Below, piece after piece: positions 18,494-27,794 of a stretch of DNA of 64,000 bases. Source of the DNA: Flavobacteriaceae bacterium PS02337. Lineage in GTDB: Bacteria > Bacteroidota > Bacteroidia > Flavobacteriales > Flavobacteriaceae. How positions within the stretch are numbered: the stretch's first letter is position 1; every line of letters begins with the position of its first letter. The stretch is from the NCBI GenBank assembly GCA_029959285.1, contig JASCOE010000007.1:124001-188000 (forward strand). Direction: 5' to 3'. The notes below the pieces were generated by a model. It did not search any database and was not told where the DNA came from. It worked only from the letters and a program-made list of their open reading frames with translations. Both the position numbers and the translations under genes were made by a program.

Positions 18494-19924
18494 TTACTTC
18501 TTTGTAAATCCTTTTCTAGTCATTTCGCCCCAGCCTTTAGTTCCCATAATTTTTTCTTTATAACCAATTAAAGCCGAATACACTGTAAGTGGATGAAAAT
18601 AAATTGGTTCTATAAACGCGGCCATTAAAAGCTTAAAGAAATCGATTTGTTTTGGATATTTATGATAGGTTCTTTCTTCACTATATAGAGCAATAACCGA
18701 AAAGAAAACGGCGAAAGAATAGACAAACAAAAGCAATAAGAAAAAGAAGTGCCAGTTTAATAATCCGAAAATTATAAAAATGACGGTTATTACAAGTCCA
18801 ACAAATTCTATTCCCGGAGCTAGAAATTCAAACAATGTCCAATACGGAACACTCAGCATTCCTAAAAGTTTATATTTTGGATTTAGGAACATTTTTTTGT
18901 GAAAACTAAGTGTTTCAATTGTTCCTCGCATCCAGCGGCTTCTTTGTTTTTTAAATATCGTAAAATCTTCTGGAGCTTCTGTCCAACAAAGCGGATCTGG
19001 AATGTAACTTACCGCGTAAGGTAATTTGTTTTCGAGCATATAACGACGCATTCTTACAATCAATTCCATGTCTTCTCCGACTGTTTTCGTGCTGTAACCG
19101 CCAGACAAAATCGCAATTTCTTTATCGAAAGCACCAAAAGCACCGCTGATTAATAAAAGTCCGTCTAGCCTTCCCCACGCCATTCTTCCTAAAAGAAAAG
19201 CTCTCAAATATTCTAAAACTTGAATTCTTGGCAGCATTACATCAGGAATATTTACCTCAACCAAACGACCATTTTTAATCACACATTGGTTGGCAATTCT
19301 AACTACTCCGCCCGTTGCAATAATTCTTTTTCCTTGAGATTCTAAAAATGGTTTTGCCAATTTTAAAAGCGAATCTTTATCAAGAATACAATCGACATCA
19401 ATGCAAACCACATACGGATTTTGTGCAATATTTAATCCAACATTTAAAGCATCAGCTTTACCTCCATTTTCTTTGTCTACCACTATTAATTTTTTAAAAG
19501 CGGCGTTTCTAGAAGTGTAAATTCCTTTTATTTTTTTGGTTTCAATTTTAGAATGAATATCAAAATCTGTCAAAACAAGATCGTAGGTTTTGGTTAAGAT
19601 TTCCATCGAATTGTCTTTACTTCCGTCATTTACAACAATAACCTGATAATTATTATAATTTAATGAAAGTAAAGATTTTACATTTTCTTCAATCGTTAAA
19701 CCTTCATTATATGCGGGCGCAATCAAAGAAAGTTTTGGAGCAAATTCGCTTGTCAGAAGTACTTCATAATCTACAAAGCTGTTTTTCTTTAGATAACTTC
19801 TTAATTCTTTTTGCGAAAGGTAAGCCAATATCAAATAAGACGACATGATAAGTATTGCATACCCTAATATAAGAAGTATGTACACATCTAAAAGCCAAGT
19901 TATTTCAGTATTAAAAAAAGTCAT
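18494..19924 (-). CDS. Processive family-2 glycosyltransferase (membrane polysaccharide synthase)
   Basis: 476 residues. N-terminal helix 11-35, GT-A domain 60-340, then three or more helices (about 350-425). Catalytic features of processive GT2 enzymes are all present: VVND (Asp100), DVD at 176-178, GED at 283-285 as the base, and QRSRW at 327-331. The layout resembles PgaC, NfrB and YaiP, which extrude a beta-linked polymer while synthesising it. It is the last gene of a tight operon with a TPR/beta-barrel outer-membrane protein. The sugar is unknown. Confidence 0.88.
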   Translation of the reverse strand: MTFFNTEITWLLDVYILLILGYAILIMSSYLILAYLSQKELRSYLKKNSFVDYEVLLTSEFAPKLSLIAPAYNEGLTIEENVKSLLSLNYNNYQVIVVNDGSKDNSMEILTKTYDLVLTDFDIHSKIETKKIKGIYTSRNAAFKKLIVVDKENGGKADALNVGLNIAQNPYVVCIDVDCILDKDSLLKLAKPFLESQGKRIIATGGVVRIANQCVIKNGRLVEVNIPDVMLPRIQVLEYLRAFLLGRMAWGRLDGLLLISGAFGAFDKEIAILSGGYSTKTVGEDMELIVRMRRYMLENKLPYAVSYIPDPLCWTEAPEDFTIFKKQRSRWMRGTIETLSFHKKMFLNPKYKLLGMLSVPYWTLFEFLAPGIEFVGLVITVIFIIFGLLNWHFFFLLLLFVYSFAVFFSVIALYSEERTYHKYPKQIDFFKLLMAAFIEPIYFHPLTVYSALIGYKEKIMGTKGWGEMTRKGFTKK

Positions 19925-19935
19925 TCTATTCTTAA

Positions 19936-20757
19936 TTATGCCGTTAATGCCTGTAAGACACTTTGCGCTTCATATTTGATAATTGTGTTCGGAGCATTTG
20001 CAGTCAATTCTGCTACAAAAGGAACTTTTTGTGTCAATTTCAGCTCTTTTATAAGTTTCAACCCCAGAGAAACTACTGTTGTATTTTGTGATTCTAATAA
20101 AAGTTCAACACCTTTTGTATCTCCAATATCGTGCTTTTTGAAAGCGCTGATAATATTTACCTGCGTCCATTCGTCAATAATATCAGCATGTTCCGTTAAA
20201 TGCACAATTCCTTTAGTTCCTTCCAATTTTATTCCGGCATTTATCGCTGTAATTTTCAAAGTTTTGTTTCGTGCTTTCGCGCAAGCGATAATTTGGTCGA
20301 AAGCTTCCTTGATATTAAATTCGGATAATTCAGTGATTCCTTTGCATTTAATTTCCCATTTAAAGTTTTTAAGCTTTTTAAATGAATCTTTTATTAAACC
20401 TGAATCTTTATAAAATTGTTCCAGTTTCTGTGCATAAACGCCTTCATAATTTTTATGAAGATTGATAATCGTTTCTATTAAAACTGCTCTGAAAAAACTG
20501 GTATCAAAAAGTACCATGAAGTTTTTATCATTTTTAATTTCAGCATAAAGTAAATCTTCAAAAATTATGGAAGACATTACTTTTTCAATCAAAACATTGT
20601 ATTCAACTCTGAGTTTTTCTCTTTTAATGTTTCTGTTTCTACTTGCAACAATTATTAAATAAAAAATAAATGAAGCAGATACAAACAAATAAATTGAAAA
20701 CGTCAGAAAAGGAATTTCCCATTGCCCGTTTTTATATAGTTCCCAAAGGTTTTCCAT
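19936..20757 (-). CDS. Membrane-anchored HEAT-like repeat protein of the polysaccharide operon
   Basis: 273 residues. One N-terminal transmembrane helix (about 15-38) is followed by a basic stretch (RNRNIKREKLR) and an all-helical domain. The last 120 residues look like degenerate HEAT repeats: paired amphipathic helices such as KGVELLLESQNTTVVSLGLKLIKEL and NTIIKYEAQSVLQAL. It sits between the barrel gene (1-base gap) and the synthase gene (11-base gap). The helix-anchored scaffold may link synthase and regulator on the cytoplasmic side; that is inference. I do not recognise a named family. Confidence 0.72.
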   Translation of the reverse strand: MENLWELYKNGQWEIPFLTFSIYLFVSASFIFYLIIVASRNRNIKREKLRVEYNVLIEKVMSSIIFEDLLYAEIKNDKNFMVLFDTSFFRAVLIETIINLHKNYEGVYAQKLEQFYKDSGLIKDSFKKLKNFKWEIKCKGITELSEFNIKEAFDQIIACAKARNKTLKITAINAGIKLEGTKGIVHLTEHADIIDEWTQVNIISAFKKHDIGDTKGVELLLESQNTTVVSLGLKLIKELKLTQKVPFVAELTANAPNTIIKYEAQSVLQALTA

Positions 20758-20758
20758 A

Positions 20759-21973
20759 TTAAAAACGTTTCGTTACAATTAGCTGTACATTAAATCTATT
20801 TCTATATTGTCCGGGAATATATTCTTCGTCTTCATAAAGAAAAATGGGACGAACAAAAAAAGATTCACCAATTCGATGTTGGTATTGAATTCCGATTCTA
20901 TACGCTTTTAAAGGCTGTGTAAAATTGTTATATAGATATAAATAAGGCACATTTCCATATTGAAGTTCTAATCTGATAATTCGTTCTTTTTCTTCATTTG
21001 TTCTTTGAATACTTAAAACATGAGAAAATAATTCGTTTGAAGTATCGTAATACGGTCTGTATGCAAAAGAATAAATTCCTGGATTATACGACAATTGTCC
21101 TGTTACCAAAGTAATATCGTCGGTATCAAAATGCATAAATCGTCCTCCTATAGAATATTCAAATTTTTTATAAGGTTTAAAATAATATTCTAATCCAGCT
21201 TTTGCGACAGGAAAAATTGTTTCTCCTGTTGAAATTCCTGCATTTGCGTACAAGTAACTTTTATTTGAAAAGGTTTGATAAAAATCGGTTTCGAATAGCA
21301 TTTGCGTTTCATTGCTTACGTTTCCGATGTTTGCTCTTCCAACAATAGCAGATTTGCTGAATTTATGTGAATATTCTGCATATCCATAATGAAATGGAGA
21401 TTGCCCCGGATCTGAAGTTGAGATATTCAAATAAGAAACAGAAACGGCATTTTTTGCCTTACGCCCAATTAATGTTCGAATTCCTTTAAATGCTTGTGTG
21501 CTATTATCTGCAAAAGAGGCTTTTTCTATTAATTCTAAAGCTTCAGAATCACGATTTAGTTTTTCTAGACAAGTTGCTTTTATCTTTATAATTTCTACCG
21601 ATTTTGGATCAATAACTAAATATTTGTCGCAGTAGAAATTACATTTTTCATAATTCTCAGACCAGAAATAAACATTGATAATAGCTTGCAACGCTTCTTG
21701 ATTTGGATTAACTCGGTCTGTTAATGGAGACAAAACTTTTATTGCTGTTTTATAATCTTTTTTCCAACTATAAATTCGTCCTGTATACGTTTGAATATCT
21801 TCGTCTTGCGGATATTTGGCACGCAAAGGATCCATCAACGTCAAAGCTTTTTCGTAGTTTCCTTTTTCTACTTCACGTTTTGCATTGGCTAAAGTTTCTT
21901 CAACATTAATTTCCTGACCAATTGCGATAGAGGAAATAAATAAAAGGCAGATAAAATAATATATGGATTTCAT
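20759..21973 (-). CDS. YaiO-family outer-membrane beta-barrel protein with N-terminal TPRs
   Basis: 404 residues. A signal peptide ends near IAIGQ (residue 20). Three or four TPR-like helix pairs follow (AKREVEKGNYEKALTLMDPLRAKYP is a clear one), and from about residue 170 there is a beta-barrel rich in alternating aromatic strands, ending in VQLIVTKRF with the C-terminal Phe typical of outer-membrane proteins. This TPR-plus-barrel plan is the one used by polysaccharide export porins such as PgaA. Its ATG overlaps the receiver gene stop (TAATG), so the two are translationally coupled. It probably carries the polymer made by the downstream synthase across the outer membrane. Confidence 0.83.
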   Translation of the reverse strand: MKSIYYFICLLFISSIAIGQEINVEETLANAKREVEKGNYEKALTLMDPLRAKYPQDEDIQTYTGRIYSWKKDYKTAIKVLSPLTDRVNPNQEALQAIINVYFWSENYEKCNFYCDKYLVIDPKSVEIIKIKATCLEKLNRDSEALELIEKASFADNSTQAFKGIRTLIGRKAKNAVSVSYLNISTSDPGQSPFHYGYAEYSHKFSKSAIVGRANIGNVSNETQMLFETDFYQTFSNKSYLYANAGISTGETIFPVAKAGLEYYFKPYKKFEYSIGGRFMHFDTDDITLVTGQLSYNPGIYSFAYRPYYDTSNELFSHVLSIQRTNEEKERIIRLELQYGNVPYLYLYNNFTQPLKAYRIGIQYQHRIGESFFVRPIFLYEDEEYIPGQYRNRFNVQLIVTKRF

Positions 21974-22338
21974 TATGCTCTTGTTTTTAGCAGTTTATTG
22001 ATTCTCACTAAGAGCACAGCCGGACTGACTGGTTTTGCAATAAACTCATTGGCGCCAATATCAAACGAATCCAATTCTGTTTGTTCTACACCAGAAGAAG
22101 TCAATATAATAACTGGAATATCAGATTGAAGCGTTTCGCGAACATATTGCGTAATTTCCATTCCGCTTATGCCGGGCATATTAATATCAGTAAGAATCAG
22201 GCTGTAACTATTATTTTTTATAGCATCGAGTGCGTCTTTACCATCAGAAAATTGGTCAACACTAAATCCTTTAGATTCTAAGAAAAAAGATAATGATTTG
22301 CGTAGGATGTCATTATCTTCAGCTAAAATTATTCTCAT
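21973..22338 (-). CDS. Stand-alone response-regulator receiver protein
   Basis: 121 residues, a single CheY-like domain with no output domain. The acidic pair is in IILAEDNDIL, the phospho-Asp in LILTDINMPG, the conserved Thr/Ser in ILTSSG, and the Lys in FIAKPVSP. It is the first gene of the barrel/HEAT/synthase operon and overlaps the barrel gene by one base. The hybrid kinase encoded 76 bases upstream is a likely phosphodonor. It probably controls synthase activity by protein contact rather than by binding DNA. Confidence 0.9.
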   Translation of the reverse strand: MRIILAEDNDILRKSLSFFLESKGFSVDQFSDGKDALDAIKNNSYSLILTDINMPGISGMEITQYVRETLQSDIPVIILTSSGVEQTELDSFDIGANEFIAKPVSPAVLLVRINKLLKTRA

Positions 22339-22414
22339 TTTTTAAAATTTTAAACTTGGGGCAAAATTTAATTATAACGTCAGAATTGTAAAGCTATTGC
22401 TTATTTCTCTTTTA

Positions 22415-24397
22415 TCATAGTTCTTTTAAAACTTTAACTACCTCAGTAATTCCGCAGTGTAAAATATTTATTTTATCTAAAATTTCTGTAGAAAATTGAT
22501 TCTTTGAAGCTTCTTCTTCAATAATAGATGCACAATTGCTCAAATCTTCCAACATAAAAATATCTAAACTAGATTTCATATTATGTGCCAATCGTTTTAC
22601 CGCGTCGTGATCATCATTTTTAAAAGCGGCTTCTAATTCTGCAACTTGATTTGGAATTTTATCTAAGAAAAGGTGAATCATTTCTTTTTTAAATTCTTCG
22701 TCTCCGCAAGCCATTTCATCCAAAAAAGAAAAATCTATTCTTCTTTTTCTTTCCGCTCCAACTTCTTCTCTCATTGCGGTTTTTATAACTTTTAAAAGAA
22801 CAGATTGCTTAAATGGTTTTGGCACATAACCATTCATTCCCACTTTATAGCAGCGCTCTTGTTCTCCAACTAAAGAATGCGCTGTCATGGCAATAATTGG
22901 TATCGAAGAATTCATTTCATTACGAATATATTCTGTGGTTTGGTAGCCATCTTTAATTGGCATTTGAAGATCCATTAAAACCAAATCATATTTATTTTGA
23001 GATAGAAGTTCAATTCCTTCATCTCCATTCGAAGCAACATCCAATTCAAAACCAAAATTATGAATGACACTTTTTACTAATTTCTGATTTAAAACATTAT
23101 CCTCGCAAAGTAATATCTTCAAACTTCCCAAATCATTTTTAGATGCAGATGATACTACCGTTTTTGAAGCATTAGCTTTTTTATATTTAAGGAAAAAGAA
23201 AAATTCAGAACCACGATTTAGTTCACTTTTTACGTGAATTTCTCCTTTATGCAATTCAACCAATTGTTTTACAATATTTAGCCCAAGACCAGTTCCGCCA
23301 AATGTTCTTGTGGTACTTTCTTCACCTTGCGTAAAACGTTCAAAAATAGTTTTAAGTTTATTTTTAGGAATTCCTATTCCGGTGTCTTTAACAGAAAATC
23401 GAAGCGTATAATTATCATTATTTTCCTCAATTTTCTTTACAGAAACCGTTACTTCTCCTTCTTGCGTAAATTTCAGAGAATTTCCAACAAGATTAACTAA
23501 TATCTGATTTAATCTTCCTTGATCGCCAATAACATTATCTGGCATATCGGCATCTAAATAAAGATTAAATTCTACATCTTTCTGAACCTTAACTTTCAAT
23601 AAGCTATAAACATGTTTAAGAGTTCTCTTTAAATTAAAAGGTTCTGATTCGATAGTTAAATTTCCAGATTCAATTTTAGAAAGATCTAGAATATCATTAA
23701 TAATAATAAGCAGATTCTCACCAGCAATCTGCACGCTATCAATATATTCCTGCTGAACCTCATCTAATTCTGTCTGATCTAAAAGATCTGTAAAACCAAT
23801 AATAGCATTTAATGGTGTTCTAATTTCATGACTCATATTAGCCAAGAAATTATCTTTTGCTAAAACGGCACGTTCGGCAATTTTTTTCTGATAATCTAAT
23901 TCTATATTTTTTGTTCCGATTTCCAATTGCGCCATAACGTGTTTGGCAACTATCGAAAGTGCATTTCGCTGGTTATCATTAAGTTCTTTCACCACATGAT
24001 CAACAGCACACAAGGTTCCGATATTAAATCCGTCTGGAGTTGTAATCGGAACTCCAGCATAAAATCTTACGTTAAATCCGCCCGTTACATTTGGATCGTC
24101 TTTAAATCGTTCGCTTAAATGCGTATCGTTGATTTCTACAATTTTTGTATCTAAAATCGTGTAGTTACAAAATGAAATTTCACGCGGAACCTCAGATACT
24201 CCTACTCCAATTTCAGACTTAAACCATTGTCTGTTTTCATCAATAAAAGAAATATGTGCAATGGGAACACCACAGATATAAGAAACCAATTTGGTTGCAT
24301 CATCAAAAGCATGATCTGGAAGTGTATCTAGTATATTATAACGTTTTAAAGCTGCTAAACGTTGTAGTTCATTTTCTGGAATGGGGTAATCTCTCAT
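22415..24397 (-). CDS. Hybrid histidine kinase: GAF-HisKA-HATPase-REC-HPt
   Basis: 660 residues from the ATG at 24397, chosen because TATCTTTG, a perfect -7 box, lies 23 bases upstream inside the longer frame. There are no transmembrane helices. The N-terminal segment RLAALKRYNILDTLPDHAFDDATKL and a GAF domain match the cytoplasmic GAF sensors common in bacteria. The phospho-acceptor is in NMSHEIRTPLNAIIGF. The HATPase has NLVGNSLKF, DTGIGIPK and GTGLGLNI; the receiver has VLMDLQMP; and the HPt domain has RLAHNMKSSLDIF. All phosphorelay residues are present. It lies directly upstream of the receiver/barrel/synthase operon and probably feeds phosphate to that receiver. Confidence 0.9.
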   Translation of the reverse strand: MRDYPIPENELQRLAALKRYNILDTLPDHAFDDATKLVSYICGVPIAHISFIDENRQWFKSEIGVGVSEVPREISFCNYTILDTKIVEINDTHLSERFKDDPNVTGGFNVRFYAGVPITTPDGFNIGTLCAVDHVVKELNDNQRNALSIVAKHVMAQLEIGTKNIELDYQKKIAERAVLAKDNFLANMSHEIRTPLNAIIGFTDLLDQTELDEVQQEYIDSVQIAGENLLIIINDILDLSKIESGNLTIESEPFNLKRTLKHVYSLLKVKVQKDVEFNLYLDADMPDNVIGDQGRLNQILVNLVGNSLKFTQEGEVTVSVKKIEENNDNYTLRFSVKDTGIGIPKNKLKTIFERFTQGEESTTRTFGGTGLGLNIVKQLVELHKGEIHVKSELNRGSEFFFFLKYKKANASKTVVSSASKNDLGSLKILLCEDNVLNQKLVKSVIHNFGFELDVASNGDEGIELLSQNKYDLVLMDLQMPIKDGYQTTEYIRNEMNSSIPIIAMTAHSLVGEQERCYKVGMNGYVPKPFKQSVLLKVIKTAMREEVGAERKRRIDFSFLDEMACGDEEFKKEMIHLFLDKIPNQVAELEAAFKNDDHDAVKRLAHNMKSSLDIFMLEDLSNCASIIEEEASKNQFSTEILDKINILHCGITEVVKVLKEL

Positions 24398-24419
24398 TTT
24401 ATTCAGTAGGTAAAGTGCG

Positions 24420-24427
24420 CAAAGATA
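24420..24427 (-). promoter_or_regulatory. -7 promoter box (TATCTTTG) of the hybrid kinase gene
   Basis: A perfect TAnnTTTG on the minus strand, 23 bases upstream of the ATG at 24397. It followed by GCGCAC, close to the usual start region. It decides the start codon of the kinase. Confidence 0.6.
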
Positions 24428-24664
24428 AGTTAAATTGAACAAAAAAGTCTTATCTAGGACATAAACCTATTTGATTTTCAGAATCGTATTACCAATTTTT
24501 CATTTCATTACAAATTTTTTCGAGGTCATTACAAATTTGAATAGTGGCTATTGGGCGCCAACTGATTTTGTTATAAAATTGCGCAGATTTTGTAAACTAA
24601 TCTTTCACTAAAAGCATTTTTTCTACCAAAATTATGTGCTTAAAAAGATAAAAAAATAAAGTAA

Positions 24665-26947
24665 ATGAAAAACTTAAGAAACAGTATTTTTTACGTCGGA
24701 GTCATTGGAGGATTTTCTCTTTTGATGTATTGGATTATTCTAATCGGAGTAAAACTGGAAGCAGGAAGAAACCTTAAAATACCAACTTCAGATAAAACCC
24801 AATGGAGCGAATTTCTGGATTCTCTTATAAAAAACTTACATCATCCTTTGGCATTGTTATTGGCACAAATTGTTACCATTATTTTTGTTGCCCGTATTTT
24901 TGGATGGATTTGCATTAAAATAAAACAACCTGCCGTTATTGGAGAAATGATCGCCGGTATTGTAATGGGACCTTCTCTAATCGGAATGTATCTTCCTGAA
25001 TTTTCTGCTGCTTTATTTCCAGCTGAATCACTTGGAAATCTTCAATTCTTAAGTCAGATTGGCTTAATTCTGTTTATGTATATCGTGGGAATGGAAATCG
25101 ATATGAAGATTTTAAGAAATAAAGCCCACGACGCTGTAGTAATTAGTCACGCCAGTATTATTATTCCGTTTGTTTTAGGAATGGGATTGGCATACTATAT
25201 ATATAATGAATTTGCCCCCGCAGATGTTCAATTTACATCTTTTGGTCTGTTTGCCGGAATTGCAATGAGTATCACTGCTTTTCCGGTGCTTGCCAGAATT
25301 GTGCAGGAACGCGGTATTCATAAAACAAAATTAGGAACTATCGTAATTACTTGTGCCGCAGCCGATGATATTACGGCTTGGTGTATTTTAGCTGTTGTAA
25401 TTGCAATTGTAAAAGCGGGTTCTTTTGGAAGTGCATTATTTACTGTGCTTTTGGCTTTGGGTTATGTTTTTTTAATGATAAAAGTAGTTCGTCCTTTTCT
25501 TAAAAGAATTGGAGATTTATACGCCACAAGCGAAAAATTAAGCAAACCAATTGTTGCTATCTTTTTCCTGACACTTGTAGTTTCTTCTTATTTAACAGAA
25601 GTTATCGGAATTCACGCTTTGTTCGGTGCTTTTATTGCGGGTGCAATTATGCCTGAAAACATCAGATTTAGAAATCTTTTTATCGAAAAAGTTGAAGATG
25701 TTGCTCTTGTCCTTTTATTGCCATTATTCTTCGTTTTTACAGGTTTGAGAACTCAAATTGGTTTATTGAATGAACCTTATTTATGGAAAATTGCGGGATT
25801 AATTTTTGCAGTTGCCGTTATTGGAAAATTTGTAAGCAGTACGCTTGCCGCGAAATTCGTCGGACAAAACTGGAAAGACAGTTTATCGATCGGAGCGCTT
25901 ATGAATACTAGAGGTTTAACCGAATTAGTGGCTCTGAATATTGGTTACGATTTAGGTGTTTTAAGTCCGGAATTGTTCTCTATGTTTGTAATTATGGCAC
26001 TTGCAACCACTTTTATGACTGGACCAACTTTAGATTTTATCAATTGGTTGTTTAGATCGAGTAAGCAAGAAAGTGAAGAAGATATAGCGCTGAAAAATAA
26101 ATATAGAATTTTATTGTCTTTTGACCGACCAGAATCTGGAAGAGCTTTGCTTAAAGTTGCCGACGGATTAACCAATAAAAGAGCCGAAAGTTCTGAAATT
26201 ACTGCGATGCATTTTCTTCCTACTGAAGAATTACAACATTACAATACAGACATTTATGAAACCGAAAAATTTAAAGACGTTGTAGAAGAATCTGTGGCAT
26301 TAAACAGAAATATCACGACAATGTTTAAAGCGTCTGCAGATATTGATAATGAAATTGTTTCAGTTGCGAATAAAAGCAAACACGATTTATTATTGGTCGG
26401 AATCGGACAATCTATTTATCAAGGAAGTTTATTAGGGCGCGTTCTCGGATTTACAACTCGAATTATTAATCCTGAAAAGATTTTAAATACCGTAACAGGA
26501 AAAGAAAACATTTTAGAATCTGCTCCTTTTGATGACGGAACGAGACAAATTATCTCTAAATCTCAAATTCCTGTTGGAGTTTTAATTGATAAAGATTTGA
26601 CTGATATCAATTCTATTTTTATTCCGCTTTTTAGTTTAAAAGATTGGGATTTGATTCAGAATTATGTGCAGAAATTTATTCAGAATATTGAAGCTTCCAT
26701 TGTGATTTTGGATGTAGAAGGAAAAATAATGTCGGATTTAGATACGAAAGAAAAAATCAGATTAATAGAACAAGCGGCTCCAAGTCTGCTTTCGTTAAGA
26801 AAAGAACAAAATATTGAAAGAGAATTTCTAGAACAGCAAGATTTAATGCTGATTTCTATTGATGGCTGGAAACATTTAATGGACAGTAAAAGTCCGTGGT
26901 TAACCAATATTCCTTCAACATTAATTATTTCTGAAGATAAAAAATAA
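24665..26947 (+). CDS. Cation:proton antiporter of the CPA2 family, CHX-like, with C-terminal domain
   Basis: 760 residues. After one extra N-terminal helix, about twelve helices form a CPA2 fold (residues 60-460). ITAFPVLARIVQERG, the ion-site pair ADDITAWC, and MNTRGLTELVALNIGYDLG match plant CHX and bacterial KefB-type exchangers. The cytoplasmic C-terminal 270 residues resemble the universal-stress-like regulatory tail of CHX proteins (KHDLLLVGIGQSIYQGSLLGRVLGF). It likely exchanges K+ or Na+ for H+ in the inner membrane. It stands alone, divergent from the hybrid kinase gene. Confidence 0.87.
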   Translation: MKNLRNSIFYVGVIGGFSLLMYWIILIGVKLEAGRNLKIPTSDKTQWSEFLDSLIKNLHHPLALLLAQIVTIIFVARIFGWICIKIKQPAVIGEMIAGIVMGPSLIGMYLPEFSAALFPAESLGNLQFLSQIGLILFMYIVGMEIDMKILRNKAHDAVVISHASIIIPFVLGMGLAYYIYNEFAPADVQFTSFGLFAGIAMSITAFPVLARIVQERGIHKTKLGTIVITCAAADDITAWCILAVVIAIVKAGSFGSALFTVLLALGYVFLMIKVVRPFLKRIGDLYATSEKLSKPIVAIFFLTLVVSSYLTEVIGIHALFGAFIAGAIMPENIRFRNLFIEKVEDVALVLLLPLFFVFTGLRTQIGLLNEPYLWKIAGLIFAVAVIGKFVSSTLAAKFVGQNWKDSLSIGALMNTRGLTELVALNIGYDLGVLSPELFSMFVIMALATTFMTGPTLDFINWLFRSSKQESEEDIALKNKYRILLSFDRPESGRALLKVADGLTNKRAESSEITAMHFLPTEELQHYNTDIYETEKFKDVVEESVALNRNITTMFKASADIDNEIVSVANKSKHDLLLVGIGQSIYQGSLLGRVLGFTTRIINPEKILNTVTGKENILESAPFDDGTRQIISKSQIPVGVLIDKDLTDINSIFIPLFSLKDWDLIQNYVQKFIQNIEASIVILDVEGKIMSDLDTKEKIRLIEQAAPSLLSLRKEQNIEREFLEQQDLMLISIDGWKHLMDSKSPWLTNIPSTLIISEDKK

Positions 26948-26970
26948 AGTTTGTTTTCGAATTTTATTTA

Positions 26971-27000
26971 AAGGAACGCCTTCAAAAGAGGCGTTTCTTT
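26971..27000 (+). terminator. Terminator after the CPA2 antiporter
   Basis: AACGCC pairs with GGCGTT around a nine-base loop, extended by A-T pairs and followed by a T-rich run, 24 bases after the stop codon. Confidence 0.7.
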
Positions 27001-27014
27001 TGTTTTTATGAAAT

Positions 27015-27653
27015 TTAAATTTTCAAAATATTATTTAGCTCCAAAGTAAATTTTCCAGTTGAAAATTCTTTTGGTGCTTTTAATAATTTAGTTGCTAAAA
27101 ATGCAGTTGAAATGGGTTTTAATTTTTTAAAAAGACCGATTACATTTAGAGCTTTAATTAGTTTTATAGAAACTTTTTCGCCCCAACGATCTGAACCTAC
27201 ACGAATAAGCGGTCCAGGTCTGAAAATAATATATTGCGGAAAATGAAGACTTTCTATATATTCTTCCAACTTTCCTTTCATCATAGAATAAAAAACACTG
27301 CTTTTTGATGAAGCGCCGTACGAAGAAACCAAAACCAAAGAATTAACGTGATTTTCTTTCGCGGCAGCGGCAAATTGAGCAGGAATATCAAAATCAATTT
27401 TCCATTGATTGTCTTTTGAACCCGCATCTTTTAGAGTTGTTCCTAAACAAGAAAAAAGTACATCGCCAGTAATTAGATTTTTAAACGAATCTATTTCTGA
27501 AAAGTTCACCACATTTTCAGTCAATTTTGAATGAGATTTTCCTGTGGCACGTCTCACAAAAATGGAAATCTCAGCATAATCATTACTTTCTAAAAGCAAA
27601 TTGACTAATTCTTTTCCTGTTGCGCCTGTTGCTCCAATTACCAATGCTTTCAT
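27015..27653 (-). CDS. NAD(P)-binding Rossmann protein, atypical short-chain/TIP30-like
   Basis: About 212 residues from the ATG at 27653; the upstream TTG is less likely. It begins MKALVIGATGATGKELVNLLL, the GxxGxxG dinucleotide motif of atypical SDRs, followed by a conserved FSCLGTTLKDAGSK segment and LVLVSSYGAS-K-SSVFYSMMKGKLE, where Tyr and Lys of the SDR active site could reside. The C-terminal IIFRPGPLIR is typical of the NmrA/HTATIP2-like group. Members act as oxidoreductases or redox sensors. Substrate unknown; no operon partner. Confidence 0.78.
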   Translation of the reverse strand: MKALVIGATGATGKELVNLLLESNDYAEISIFVRRATGKSHSKLTENVVNFSEIDSFKNLITGDVLFSCLGTTLKDAGSKDNQWKIDFDIPAQFAAAAKENHVNSLVLVSSYGASSKSSVFYSMMKGKLEEYIESLHFPQYIIFRPGPLIRVGSDRWGEKVSIKLIKALNVIGLFKKLKPISTAFLATKLLKAPKEFSTGKFTLELNNILKI

Positions 27654-27700
27654 AATAAACAATTTTGAAAGTAAATATAATAATCTTTTTAATTGAAAAA

Positions 27701-27727
27701 CCCCTTTTACTGAATTAGCAAAAGGGG
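27701..27727 (-). terminator. Terminator of the TlpA-like gene
   Basis: Perfect 8-base stem CCCCTTTT/AAAAGGGG with an 11-base loop. Read on the minus strand it is followed by TTTTTC, as expected for termination after the gene ending at 27795. Confidence 0.75.
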
Positions 27728-27794
27728 ATTTATTCTATTGTTTAAAATTTATTTTTTAAAGGTTTATTATAATGAAAAAAAGAAGATTAGAGCG

